NCBI GenBank assembly: GCA_023391955.1
Contig: JAEWAA010000324.1
Location: forward strand, 1 to 5,545
From: Bacillota bacterium
GTDB taxonomy: Bacteria > Bacillota > Bacilli > Paenibacillales > NBRC-103111
Direction: 5' to 3'
DNA: 5,545 nucleotides
Each line of letters starts with the position of its first letter. Position 1 is the stretch's first letter. Position numbers and translations under genes: made by a program. The notes beneath the pieces are model-generated. The model was given only the letters and a program-made list of their open reading frames with translations. It was not told the DNA's origin and searched no databases. Of the stretch, positions 1 through 5,160 are shown one piece after another.

Positions 1-431
1 CCCTGGGGCAGCTCCCGGTCGGCTGGGCGGAGGAGGTGGGCGCACTTTATCTGGCAACAGGCGAACGTCTGGAGCAGGGAAGATTGAAGGAGGCGCTGGA
101 AGGGATCTTCGCCGCTATCAGGGACGCCAACAAATATTTTGATGGTCGCAAGCCCTGGTCAGCGCTCAAAGAGGATCCCGGCCATTGTGCAGAAACGCTC
201 TATATCTGTGTCCAGTGGATGGTCAACTTGGCCAATCTGCTGGAGCCGTTCCTGCCCTTCAGCTGCGCCAAGCTGCGGCGTATGCTGGGGGTGACGGAAG
301 AGCCCCGCTGGACGCTGGCGGCTGTAGCTGCGGGGCAGGCCATCGGGCCGGTGGAACTGCTGTTTCAGCGGATTGATCCTTCCCGGATCGGGGAAGAAGA
401 GGAGCGGCTTGCCGCTAGCCTGATTCGTTGA
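1..431 (+). CDS. metG: Methionyl-tRNA synthetase, C-terminal part (5' end outside window)
   Basis: This is the last 142 codons of a methionine--tRNA ligase, the cytoplasmic enzyme that charges tRNA-Met. The frame is open from base 3 through the window edge, so the GTG at 36 is an internal valine codon and not a start. What is visible is the helical anticodon-binding domain. The family signature ANKYFDGRKPW lies at about residues 42-52 of the fragment, a helix rich in Leu/Pro (LLEPFLPF) at about 80-87, and the closing GPVELLFQRID strand at about 115-125. The protein stops about 17 residues later at TGA 429-431, so it lacks the C-terminal OB-fold tRNA-binding domain carried by many Bacillota MetRS enzymes. 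This is a short-form enzyme, possibly a second MetRS copy (inference). The catalytic domain with HIGH and KMSKS lies upstream and cannot be checked. No clear T-tailed terminator follows; repeat element A begins 80 bases downstream. Confidence 0.93.
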   Translation, partial: LGQLPVGWAEEVGALYLATGERLEQGRLKEALEGIFAAIRDANKYFDGRKPWSALKEDPGHCAETLYICVQWMVNLANLLEPFLPFSCAKLRRMLGVTEEPRWTLAAVAAGQAIGPVELLFQRIDPSRIGEEEERLAASLIR

Positions 432-511
432 CTGGATCTCCGGTTACGCGGGGAAAAGGTGGGGAAGCAGCGGAAGCAGCGGCAGATGAACCAGGGCTAC
501 TCCTGGGGGAA

Positions 512-696
512 CTAACGGACAGAGATGCACCTATTTGCCCCAAATTCGGGATGCAGAAATTCTAACGGAAGCAGGTGACGTTATTTGTCTAAAAAGGAGC
601 CTGCGGCGGCTGATTTCAGCGTAATAGCGTCTCTGGCCGCCGTTAGAAATTCGTAAGCCGCATTTTTCCAGGAATAGAGGCTTCTGCCGCCGTTAG
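512..696. repeat. 185-bp palindromic repeat element A (four ~50-base units, 2 forward + 2 inverted)
   Basis: The element is built from related units that each start with CTAACGG. Forward copies of this heptamer begin at 512 and 562, and inverted copies (CCGTTAG) occupy 640-646 and 690-696. The spacing is exactly 50 bases on each side and everything is symmetric about position 604. Unit heads run CTAACGG, then a purine-rich stretch, then a TATT block about 20 bases in. Units 1 and 4 therefore pair with each other, as do 2 and 3, and a transcript from either strand could fold into a long imperfect hairpin. No open reading frame fits the 50-base period. Placed between two convergent genes, it could serve as an mRNA 3' structure, a barrier to read-through, or a MITE/REP-like mobile or non-autonomous repeat. 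The function is unknown. Similar CTAACGGAA repeats are, to my recollection, frequent in Paenibacillus genomes. Confidence 0.85.
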
Positions 697-857
697 AATT
701 CCCAAGGTGCAGCGAAAGTGTCCACCCCCGCCACCAAATGCTGGAATGGGTGTTGGAGCCACCACTCCAAAATTCTGGACGGTCGAAACACTAGAAGCCG
801 TCCTGTACACGAGTTAGCAGAGGGAAAACCCCGCCTGTTATACCACCACCATTTCGT
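697..857. other. Non-coding spacer between the two repeat elements, with small hairpins
   Basis: No plausible gene is seen here on either strand. Two short inverted repeats are visible: TTGGAG (753-758) with CTCCAA (765-770) around a 6-base loop, and GGACGG (777-782) with CCGTCC (798-803) around a 15-base loop. Neither has a following T-run, so they are not called terminators. This stretch does not contain the CTAACGG unit head that defines the flanking elements. Confidence 0.5.
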
Positions 858-1042
858 GTAACGGAACTCAGACGCTCTTAGCCATCAAAAACGCGGCTAT
901 TGGCCGGTTAACGGAACTCAGACGACCTTACAGCGCAAATTCCACCTCTAGCCCCGCTCTTTACACAGCTAAGAGTCGCTCACTTCCGTTAGCCGCGGAA
1001 ACAGCCATTTTTGAGACTGTAAGGGTCTGAGAGTTCCGTTAG
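858..1042. repeat. 185-bp palindromic repeat element B (same architecture as element A)
   Basis: This second element has exactly the dimensions of the one at 512-696. Forward unit heads begin at 858 (GTAACGG) and 908 (TTAACGG), and inverted heads (CCGTTAG) occupy 986-992 and 1036-1042. The 50-base period recurs on each side and the centre of symmetry is position 950. The first two units share the 16-mer TAACGGAACTCAGACG (859-874 and 909-924). The inverted units read CTAACGGAAGTGAGCGACTCTTA and CTAACGGAACTCTCAGACCCTTA on the opposite strand. The outer units also share a CAAAAA...GGCT core. All four units carry CTTA about 20 bases in, whereas element A has TATT there. A transcript would form a long imperfect hairpin. 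The element probably belongs to a dispersed family, but mobility is not shown by the sequence. Confidence 0.87.
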
Positions 1043-1045
1043 CTC

Positions 1046-1104
1046 GCATACACTGCGGCTCTTCACGGGAATAATCCCACAATGCCCACGCACATCCTGT
1101 ATGC
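1046..1104. repeat. Short inverted repeat with nested hairpin between element B and the terminator
   Basis: GCATACA (1046-1052) is the exact reverse complement of TGTATGC (1098-1104). Inside it lies a smaller GGGA-ATAA-TCCC hairpin (1067-1078). There is no T-run and no coding potential. It may be a chance or decayed structure, so it is recorded only as visible secondary-structure potential in the gap. Confidence 0.35.
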
Positions 1105-1131
1105 CTCCTGGTTCATACCGACCCTTACATC

Positions 1132-1171
1132 AAAATAAGAGCCCTGCCCACCGGCACGGCTCTTGCTTTTT
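1132..1171 (-). terminator. Rho-independent terminator, probably bidirectional
   Basis: The stem AAGAGCC (1137-1143) pairs with GGCTCTT (1158-1164). After one C/C mismatch it continues as TGCC (1145-1148) with GGCA (1153-1156), closing a CACC loop. Read on the - strand it lies 25 bases past the dehydrogenase stop codon and is followed by TATTTT. Read on the + strand it is followed by GCTTTTT, so it may also stop transcription arriving from the metG side. Confidence 0.88.
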
Positions 1172-1188
1172 GAAAGGTAAGTCAAGCA

Positions 1189-2232
1189 TTACTTCACTGC
1201 ATAAATCGGCGGCTGCGCGAAGGAGAGGGTCCGTCCTTCATGGATGGCCCGGTCCGCCAGCAGGGTGATCTGCATGGCTTTGTACACGTCCTCTAGCGTT
1301 GGGGTCGCTGCTTTCGTGCCTTCGATCATCCCCACGAAATGCTCGAATTGGACGCCCGTCGGCTTCAGCGTGTAGTCCACATTGATATCCTCGCGGGTAC
1401 CGCTGGGATAATGCTCGAACTGGATCAGGTTGCCCAGATGCTGCTCACTTTTGGGGCGCTGGTCCTTATAGATAATCCGGATGCGGCCCTTGGGACCGAT
1501 AAATTCCTTCAGATTGTCGCTGGGCATGGTATGTCCCCAACCGGCCTCGTAGTAGCCGATGGACCCATCGGTGAATTTCATGGTGATCATGCCGTAATTG
1601 TAGGTATTCTCCGGCACACCTGCATCCAAACGCTGGCCTACGCCGCTGACGGAATCCACCTCCGCGCCTGTCACCCACCGCATCACATCGATATAATGTA
1701 CGCCACAGTCTACAATAGGAGAGGCGTCATGCAGAAGCGCCAGATGGGACTCCCAATTATGGGTCCGTTTAACCTGGGACATCCGCATGGCAAGGGGGGC
1801 CCCGATGGCTCCCGAGCGGATCATGTCCGCCACCCGCTGGTAGGTGGAGTTGTGACGGAGAATATGCCCCACCAGCACCTTGGTTTTGGCTGAGCTGGCC
1901 AACCGGATGAACTCCTCGGTTTCCTTCATGTTGCCGGCAATGGGCTTCTCACAAAGGATATGTTTGCCTGCCGCAATGGAGGCCTTGGCGATTTCCAGAT
2001 GAGTGGAAGGATATGTAGCGATGATGACGATGTCCACGTCCTCCCGTTTCAGGAGATTGCGGTAATCGGTATCCCAGGCCTCAGCTCCATACTTGAGGGC
2101 GAATTCCTGTGCCTTCTCCGGCCGCAAATCGGCTACGCCGACAATCCGTGCCCGGTTGTGCCTATAAAGGCTGTCCAGGTGTACGGCCCCCATGTAACCG
2201 CACCCTACCAAGATGATGCCATATGTCTTCAT
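1189..2232 (-). CDS. Gfo/Idh/MocA-family NAD(P)-dependent oxidoreductase
   Basis: This 347-residue cytoplasmic dehydrogenase has the usual length for a family that oxidises or reduces sugars, inositols and related polyols. The N-terminal Rossmann fold shows GCGYMG at residues 10-15, with D35 at the end of the second strand as the likely cofactor-ribose contact. The family signature CEKPIA occupies 94-99, with K96 the conserved catalytic lysine. The second domain carries DCGVHYID at 175-182, the conserved D/H pair, followed by the mixed-sheet substrate-binding domain. The exact substrate cannot be read from the sequence; myo-inositol-like or deoxysugar compounds are only family possibilities. 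The start ATG (2230-2232) is preceded by a moderate AGGA site about 11 bases upstream. The gene stands alone, with no transporter or second sugar gene beside it, and ends at the terminator at 1132-1171. It is divergent from the sdpR-like gene. Confidence 0.93.
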   Translation of the reverse strand: MKTYGIILVGCGYMGAVHLDSLYRHNRARIVGVADLRPEKAQEFALKYGAEAWDTDYRNLLKREDVDIVIIATYPSTHLEIAKASIAAGKHILCEKPIAGNMKETEEFIRLASSAKTKVLVGHILRHNSTYQRVADMIRSGAIGAPLAMRMSQVKRTHNWESHLALLHDASPIVDCGVHYIDVMRWVTGAEVDSVSGVGQRLDAGVPENTYNYGMITMKFTDGSIGYYEAGWGHTMPSDNLKEFIGPKGRIRIIYKDQRPKSEQHLGNLIQFEHYPSGTREDINVDYTLKPTGVQFEHFVGMIEGTKAATPTLEDVYKAMQITLLADRAIHEGRTLSFAQPPIYAVK

Positions 2233-2292
2233 CGCCGTTCACATCCTGTTTCGTTAAGGTTGAAGGTTTCCTGTTGTTTCAAGCTTACAGTC

Positions 2293-2321
2293 ATTATATG
2301 AAAAGTGGCTTTCAAAAGATA
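2293..2321 (-). promoter_or_regulatory. Candidate leftward promoter for the dehydrogenase
   Basis: On the - strand a perfect TATAAT box (plus-strand ATTATA, 2293-2298) lies about 60 bases upstream of the dehydrogenase start. The -35 position at 17-base spacing (2316-2321) reads TATCTT, a poor match to TTGACA. The promoter may therefore depend on an activator, or the TATAAT may be fortuitous in this AT-rich stretch. Confidence 0.45.
2299..2314. promoter_or_regulatory. Palindrome TGAAA-N6-TTTCA, operator candidate for the dehydrogenase promoter
   Basis: TGAAA (2299-2303) and TTTCA (2310-2314) form a 16-bp inverted repeat lying exactly between the -10 box and the -35 position of the leftward promoter. 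A further TTTTCA follows at 2322-2327. The placement fits binding of a dimeric repressor, but no regulator can be named from the sequence. Confidence 0.35.
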
Positions 2322-2390
2322 TTTTCATTCTGGCGCAGTTTATATTCTATTTTGGCATTGTGGTGTGGAGAAGCCCACGAAGAAGGCCCA

Positions 2391-2419
2391 TTGACAGCAG
2401 CGTACAGGAGCATTATGAT
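2391..2419 (+). promoter_or_regulatory. Sigma-A-type promoter for the sdpRI-like operon
   Basis: The -35 box TTGACA (2391-2396) is a perfect match and is followed by a 17-base spacer and TATGAT (2414-2419), which differs from consensus at one base. Transcription should begin near 2426, giving a leader of about 50 bases before the sdpR-like start codon. It is the best promoter match in the window. Confidence 0.82.
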
Positions 2420-2433
2420 AAAAGCAAGTATAC

Positions 2434-2453
2434 ATTTAGACGATTGGCTAAAT
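2434..2453. promoter_or_regulatory. 20-bp palindrome, probable autorepressor operator
   Basis: ATTTAG (2434-2439) and CTAAAT (2448-2453) form a perfect inverted repeat with an 8-base centre. It lies about 8-28 bases downstream of the expected transcription start, where a bound protein would block transcription. ArsR-family repressors commonly bind AT-rich inverted repeats of this kind near their own promoters, so the SdpR-like product of the following gene is the obvious candidate ligand (inference). Confidence 0.6.
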
Positions 2454-2476
2454 ATTGAATTAAGGGGAGCCTGGCG

Positions 2477-2767
2477 ATGAATGATTCCTTTAAAGCCTTA
2501 TCCGACCCCACGCGGCGCCAGATTCTCCGGCTGCTCCGGGAGAAGGACCGCACCGCCGGTGAAATTGCCGATTTTTTTAACATGACCAAACCCAGCATCT
2601 CCCACCACCTGAACGCGTTGAAGCAAGCAGGGCTGGTTATGGATGAGCGGCAGGGACAGCATATTCTCTATTCCATCAATACTTCGGTAGTGGAGGAAGT
2701 GATGGGCTGGTTTTTGGAGCTGTTGGGCAAGGAAAATCCAGAGGAAACAGGGAGGAATGACTCATGA
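2477..2767 (+). CDS. sdpR: ArsR-family transcriptional repressor, SdpR-like
   Basis: This 96-residue winged-helix repressor probably controls its own operon. It opens with FKALSDPTRRQILRLL (residues 5-20), the typical first helix of the ArsR family. A helix-turn-helix follows at about 27-54, including the recognition stretch TKPSISHHLNALKQAGLV, and then a beta wing at about 56-68 with DERQGQHILYSIN. It contains no cysteine, so the metal-sensing ELCVCD motif is absent. This argues for an SdpR-type regulator and against an arsenic or cadmium sensor. In B. subtilis, SdpR (about 90 residues) represses sdpRI and is held at the membrane by SdpI when toxin is present. The start ATG 2477 follows AAGGGGAG (2462-2469) at good spacing. 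The stop overlaps the next gene by 4 bases (ATGA), so the two are translationally coupled. Confidence 0.88.
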   Translation: MNDSFKALSDPTRRQILRLLREKDRTAGEIADFFNMTKPSISHHLNALKQAGLVMDERQGQHILYSINTSVVEEVMGWFLELLGKENPEETGRNDS

Positions 2768-3408
2768 AATGGGAACGGAAGGACTTTATCATGCTGCTGA
2801 TGGGCCTTATTCCAACCATCGTCGCATTAATCAATTACAATAAGCTGCCGCTGCGAATGGGCACCCACTTTAACGCTTATAATGAAGTGGATGGTTATAT
2901 GGACCGTCCGGCAGCGATTGCCATGCTCCTTTTTTTGGGATTGGGCGTTCCGTTGATATTAAAAGTTGCCCGCAGGGTGGATCCCAGAAGCGAGAATTAT
3001 ACCAAATTTGAGGGAGTTTATGAACTGCTTCGCTGGGTGATGACCATATTTATGCTGATCGTTGGAATGTTCCTGGTGGTATACAATCTGGGTTATCAAC
3101 TGAATGTCAAAATGGTCACAAGTCCGCTTGTTGGACTGCTGTTTATGATTCTGGGTAATTTTATGGGCAAAATCCGCTACAATTTTACCATGGGCATCAG
3201 GACCCCGTGGACCCTGTCCAACGAAACCGTCTGGCGGAAAACCCACCGGATGGCCGGCCCTATGTGGATGGCTGCTGGGGCAGTGATAATTCTGGGCGCA
3301 TTTGTGCCGGGAAGCTGGTCCTTGCCTCTGACTCTCACCTGCATCGCGGTGGTGGTGCTGGTTCCAACCGCTTATTCCTATTGGCTGCACCGCCGGCTGA
3401 AGGCTTGA
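2764..3408 (+). CDS. sdpI: SdpI/DUF1648-family integral membrane protein
   Basis: This 214-residue protein is close in length to B. subtilis SdpI, the immunity and signalling protein for the SdpC cannibalism toxin. Predicted membrane helices lie at about 8-25, 49-68, 89-109, 116-134, 163-181 and 186-207. The N-terminal DUF1648 signature is visible as LP (28-29), HFN (35-37) and DG (43-44). The C-terminal SdpI signature lies at about 140-162: NFTMGIRTPWTLS followed by VWRKTHR. GGAGG at 2751-2755, inside the end of sdpR, is its ribosome binding site, 8 bases before ATG 2764. Pairing with an SdpR-like repressor supports the family role of sensing and relieving repression from the membrane. No sdpABC toxin genes lie within the window, so the trigger could be a foreign toxin, another membrane-active peptide or envelope stress (inference). 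Confidence 0.88.
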   Translation: MKWERKDFIMLLMGLIPTIVALINYNKLPLRMGTHFNAYNEVDGYMDRPAAIAMLLFLGLGVPLILKVARRVDPRSENYTKFEGVYELLRWVMTIFMLIVGMFLVVYNLGYQLNVKMVTSPLVGLLFMILGNFMGKIRYNFTMGIRTPWTLSNETVWRKTHRMAGPMWMAAGAVIILGAFVPGSWSLPLTLTCIAVVVLVPTAYSYWLHRRLKA

Positions 3409-3443
3409 ATGCGTAAGGATGATTCCGCCTGCCACATTGTGTT

Positions 3444-3470
3444 ATCATAAAAGAATATTGTCATTATGAT
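3444..3470. promoter_or_regulatory. Inverted repeat upstream of the TPR gene, possible operator
   Basis: ATCATAA (3444-3450) is repeated in perfect inversion as TTATGAT (3464-3470) around 13 AT-rich bases. It ends 19 bases before the preferred start of the TPR gene. It has no GC-rich stem or T-run, so it is not a terminator for sdpI. It may be a protein-binding site; no partner can be proposed. Confidence 0.3.
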
Positions 3471-3489
3471 GTGGGAGGCACCGTGTAAC

Positions 3490-4335
3490 ATGAAGCTTCT
3501 AATGAGTTTGCTTAAAATCGCTTTGCCCCTGATTGTGATTTTCTTCTTGCTGAAGGTTCACATTCTGCTGGGCATTGCCGCGGCCGTAGCCCTTGTGGTC
3601 TACACGTTCATCCGCAACAAATCCGCTTTTTTTGCCTATCTGGGCAACATGAACTACCAGCAGGGCAAGCAGAAGGAAGCGTTGATGTGGTTGAATAAAG
3701 CGGCCGCCGAAAAAAACTGCAAGGCCATGCATCTGCTGGGCTTCAGCTTCCTTCTGCTCCGTCTCGGCAAGCTGGAGCAGGCCCAGGAAATTCTGGTGCG
3801 GGTTGAGCGTATGTCCATGGGCAGAGAAGAGAAAATGGCTTATCTGACCAACGCATCGCTGCTGCTGTGGAAGCAGGGAAGGCTGGATGAAGCGACAGCC
3901 ATGCTGGAGGAAGCCCAAGGCGAATACAAGAATACCAACCTCTATGGAAGCCTGGGATACTTTTATATTTTATCCGGAGACTTGGACAAGGCGCTGGCCT
4001 ATAACCAGGAAGCCTTCGACTACAATAATAAAAGCGCGGTGATAGCGGACAATCTGGGCCAGACCCGGCTGCTCCGCGGCGAGTACGAGGAAGCACAGGC
4101 CATTTACGAGGAATTGGCAGGCCAGAAGCCGGCATTCCCGGAAGCCTATTTTAACTATGGCCTGGTGCTGGAAGCGTTAGGGCGTGACGGAGATGCGCTG
4201 GAGCAAATGGAGAAGGCGCTGGATTATCCCACCTCCTTGCTCAGCACCGTTACCCATGATGAGATTAAAGCCAAAATTGCCGAGCTCCGGCAAAAATCCG
4301 GAATCACCGGTGATACAGATGAGGAGCAAGCGTAA
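3490..4335 (+). CDS. Membrane-anchored tetratricopeptide-repeat (TPR) protein of unknown function
   Basis: This 281-residue protein has a hydrophobic N-terminus with two likely membrane helices (about 4-22 and 24-41) and a basic IRNK after the second, which places the repeat domain in the cytoplasm. The remainder is helical TPR: recognisable units at about 49-71, 79-104, 117-142, 150-177, 185-212 and 218-245. They show typical patterns such as GKLEQAQEIL, GRLDEATAML, GDLDKALAYN and GEYEEAQAIY. It ends in a charged tail. TPR domains bind other proteins, so a scaffold or assembly role at the membrane is likely, but no partner is evident. Start choice: ATG 3490 follows GGGAGG (3473-3478) by 11 bases. 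The in-frame ATGs at 3466 and 3469 have no binding site and would add a non-hydrophobic MMWEAPCN leader. The gene lies 81 bases after sdpI with no terminator between, so read-through from that operon is possible. Confidence 0.85.
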   Translation: MKLLMSLLKIALPLIVIFFLLKVHILLGIAAAVALVVYTFIRNKSAFFAYLGNMNYQQGKQKEALMWLNKAAAEKNCKAMHLLGFSFLLLRLGKLEQAQEILVRVERMSMGREEKMAYLTNASLLLWKQGRLDEATAMLEEAQGEYKNTNLYGSLGYFYILSGDLDKALAYNQEAFDYNNKSAVIADNLGQTRLLRGEYEEAQAIYEELAGQKPAFPEAYFNYGLVLEALGRDGDALEQMEKALDYPTSLLSTVTHDEIKAKIAELRQKSGITGDTDEEQA

Positions 4336-4350
4336 TCCTATAATGAATGA

Positions 4351-4390
4351 ACAGCTCTGCCGAAATCATTCCGGCGGAGCTGTTTTTTTT
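4351..4390 (+). terminator. Strong rho-independent terminator after the TPR gene
   Basis: A 12-bp stem, ACAGCTCTGCCG (4351-4362) with CGGCGGAGCTGT (4372-4383), has one T-G wobble and a 9-base loop. It runs directly into eight T residues (4383-4390). It starts 16 bases after the TPR stop codon and separates that gene from the two-component operon. Confidence 0.95.
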
Positions 4391-4426
4391 GTCTGCGGCG
4401 GTGAAACAATAGGGGAAACATTCTAA

Positions 4427-4441
4427 GCGGCGACCTGCCGC
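4427..4441 (+). other. Small GC hairpin in the leader of the response regulator gene
   Basis: GCGGC (4427-4431) pairs with GCCGC (4437-4441) around a 5-base loop. It ends 10 bases before the GGAGG ribosome binding site (4451-4455). There is no T-run. It might tune translation or mRNA stability, but five base pairs can also arise by chance. No convincing sigma-A promoter was found between the upstream terminator and this gene. Confidence 0.3.
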
Positions 4442-4467
4442 CATTGGACCGGAGGACGGACAACCGA

Positions 4468-5157
4468 ATGAACCGCCGGATTTTGATCATTGAGGATGAG
4501 CAGAGGATTGCAAGGATTTTGGAGCTGGAGCTGATTAATGAAGGTTATTTCGTAGAGCTGGCTGCAGACGGCATCGAGGGTTTGGCCAGAGCTGTTCAGG
4601 AGGACTGGAGCTGTATCCTGCTGGATTTGCAATTACCGGGGCAAAGCGGGTTTCAAGTGCTGGAGGGGATCCGCTCCCAGGATTCGAGGACGCCGGTGCT
4701 GATTCTGACTGCGCGGGAGGCGGTGGAGGATAAGGTCAGGGGGCTGGACCTGGGTGCTAATGATTACGTCACCAAACCCTTCGACTTTATGGAATTATCC
4801 GCTAGGATCCGCTCCCAGATACGGGTCAGGCTAAGAGAGGAAACACCTGCGCCGGAGGATCTGCTTAAGGTGGATGCGTTAACGGCAGACATTAAAACCA
4901 GGCAGGTCCAACGGGAGGGCAAGCTGATCGATTTGACGCCCCGGGAGTTTGATCTTCTGGCTTATTTGCTCAAGCACAAGGGTCAACCGGTGGGACGGGA
5001 AACACTGCTGTCCGAGGTATGGGGGTTTGATTTTGCCGGGCAGACCAATCTTGTGGATGTGTATATCCGTTATCTTCGCCAGAAGGTGGATCAGGGCTTC
5101 AAGAAAAAGCTGATCGCCACCGTCAGAGGTGTCGGATACAGCATCCAGGAGCCGTAA
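4468..5157 (+). CDS. OmpR/PhoB-family response regulator (ArlR-like)
   Basis: This is a 229-residue DNA-binding response regulator of full family length. The receiver domain (about 3-115) has the acidic pocket E9/D10/E11, the phosphoacceptor D53 in LLDLQLPG, T81 in LTAR, and K103 in YVTKPFD, so every key residue is present. The C-terminal winged-helix domain (about 131-226) shows LTPREFDLLAYLL at 156-168, the recognition region TNLVDVYIRYLRQK at 193-206, and the closing hairpin TVRGVGY at 218-224. The pattern resembles ArlR-type regulators, but the target genes and signal cannot be inferred. ATG 4468 is preferred over the in-frame TTG at 4444: the family's N-terminus begins at MNRRILIIEDE, and GGAGG (4451-4455) lies 12 bases upstream. 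That site is inside the reading frame if TTG is used. The sensor kinase follows after a 3-base gap. Confidence 0.94.
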   Translation: MNRRILIIEDEQRIARILELELINEGYFVELAADGIEGLARAVQEDWSCILLDLQLPGQSGFQVLEGIRSQDSRTPVLILTAREAVEDKVRGLDLGANDYVTKPFDFMELSARIRSQIRVRLREETPAPEDLLKVDALTADIKTRQVQREGKLIDLTPREFDLLAYLLKHKGQPVGRETLLSEVWGFDFAGQTNLVDVYIRYLRQKVDQGFKKKLIATVRGVGYSIQEP

Positions 5158-5160
5158 GCG

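Noticed and set aside
491..506. Hairpin CCAGG...CCTGG as the metG terminator
   Set aside because: The stem is only five or six pairs and is followed by GGGAAC, not a T-run.
512..1042. CRISPR-like array based on regular 50-base spacing
   Set aside because: There are only two units per direction, the second half is inverted, the repeats are not identical, the spacers are themselves related, and no cas gene is present.
1339..1893. Long + strand reading frame opposite the dehydrogenase
   Set aside because: It lies wholly antisense to a well-supported gene with intact motifs, has no ribosome binding site or recognisable domain, and is a by-product of the codon composition.
2223..2480. Small reading frame across the divergent promoter region
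   Set aside because: It overlaps the promoter, the operator and the start of both flanking genes, and has no ribosome binding site.
2477..2767. Metal-sensing ArsR/SmtB repressor
   Set aside because: The protein has no cysteine and lacks the metal-binding motif, and the downstream partner is SdpI-like and not a metal transporter.
3442..3470. Possible promoter TTATCA-17-TATGAT before the TPR gene
   Set aside because: The boxes fit sigma-A reasonably, but transcription would start near 3477, inside the GGGAGG ribosome binding site, which would leave the gene without a usable leader.
3499..4135. Antisense reading frames opposite the TPR gene
   Set aside because: Their composition is low-complexity (Gln/His-rich or Pro/Arg-rich), without start signals, and they are shadows of the TPR repeats on the + strand.
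4402..4427. TGAAAC at 4402-4407 as an ECF-sigma -35 box for the response regulator
   Set aside because: No CGTA- or CGTC-like -10 element occurs at the required 16-17 base spacing.
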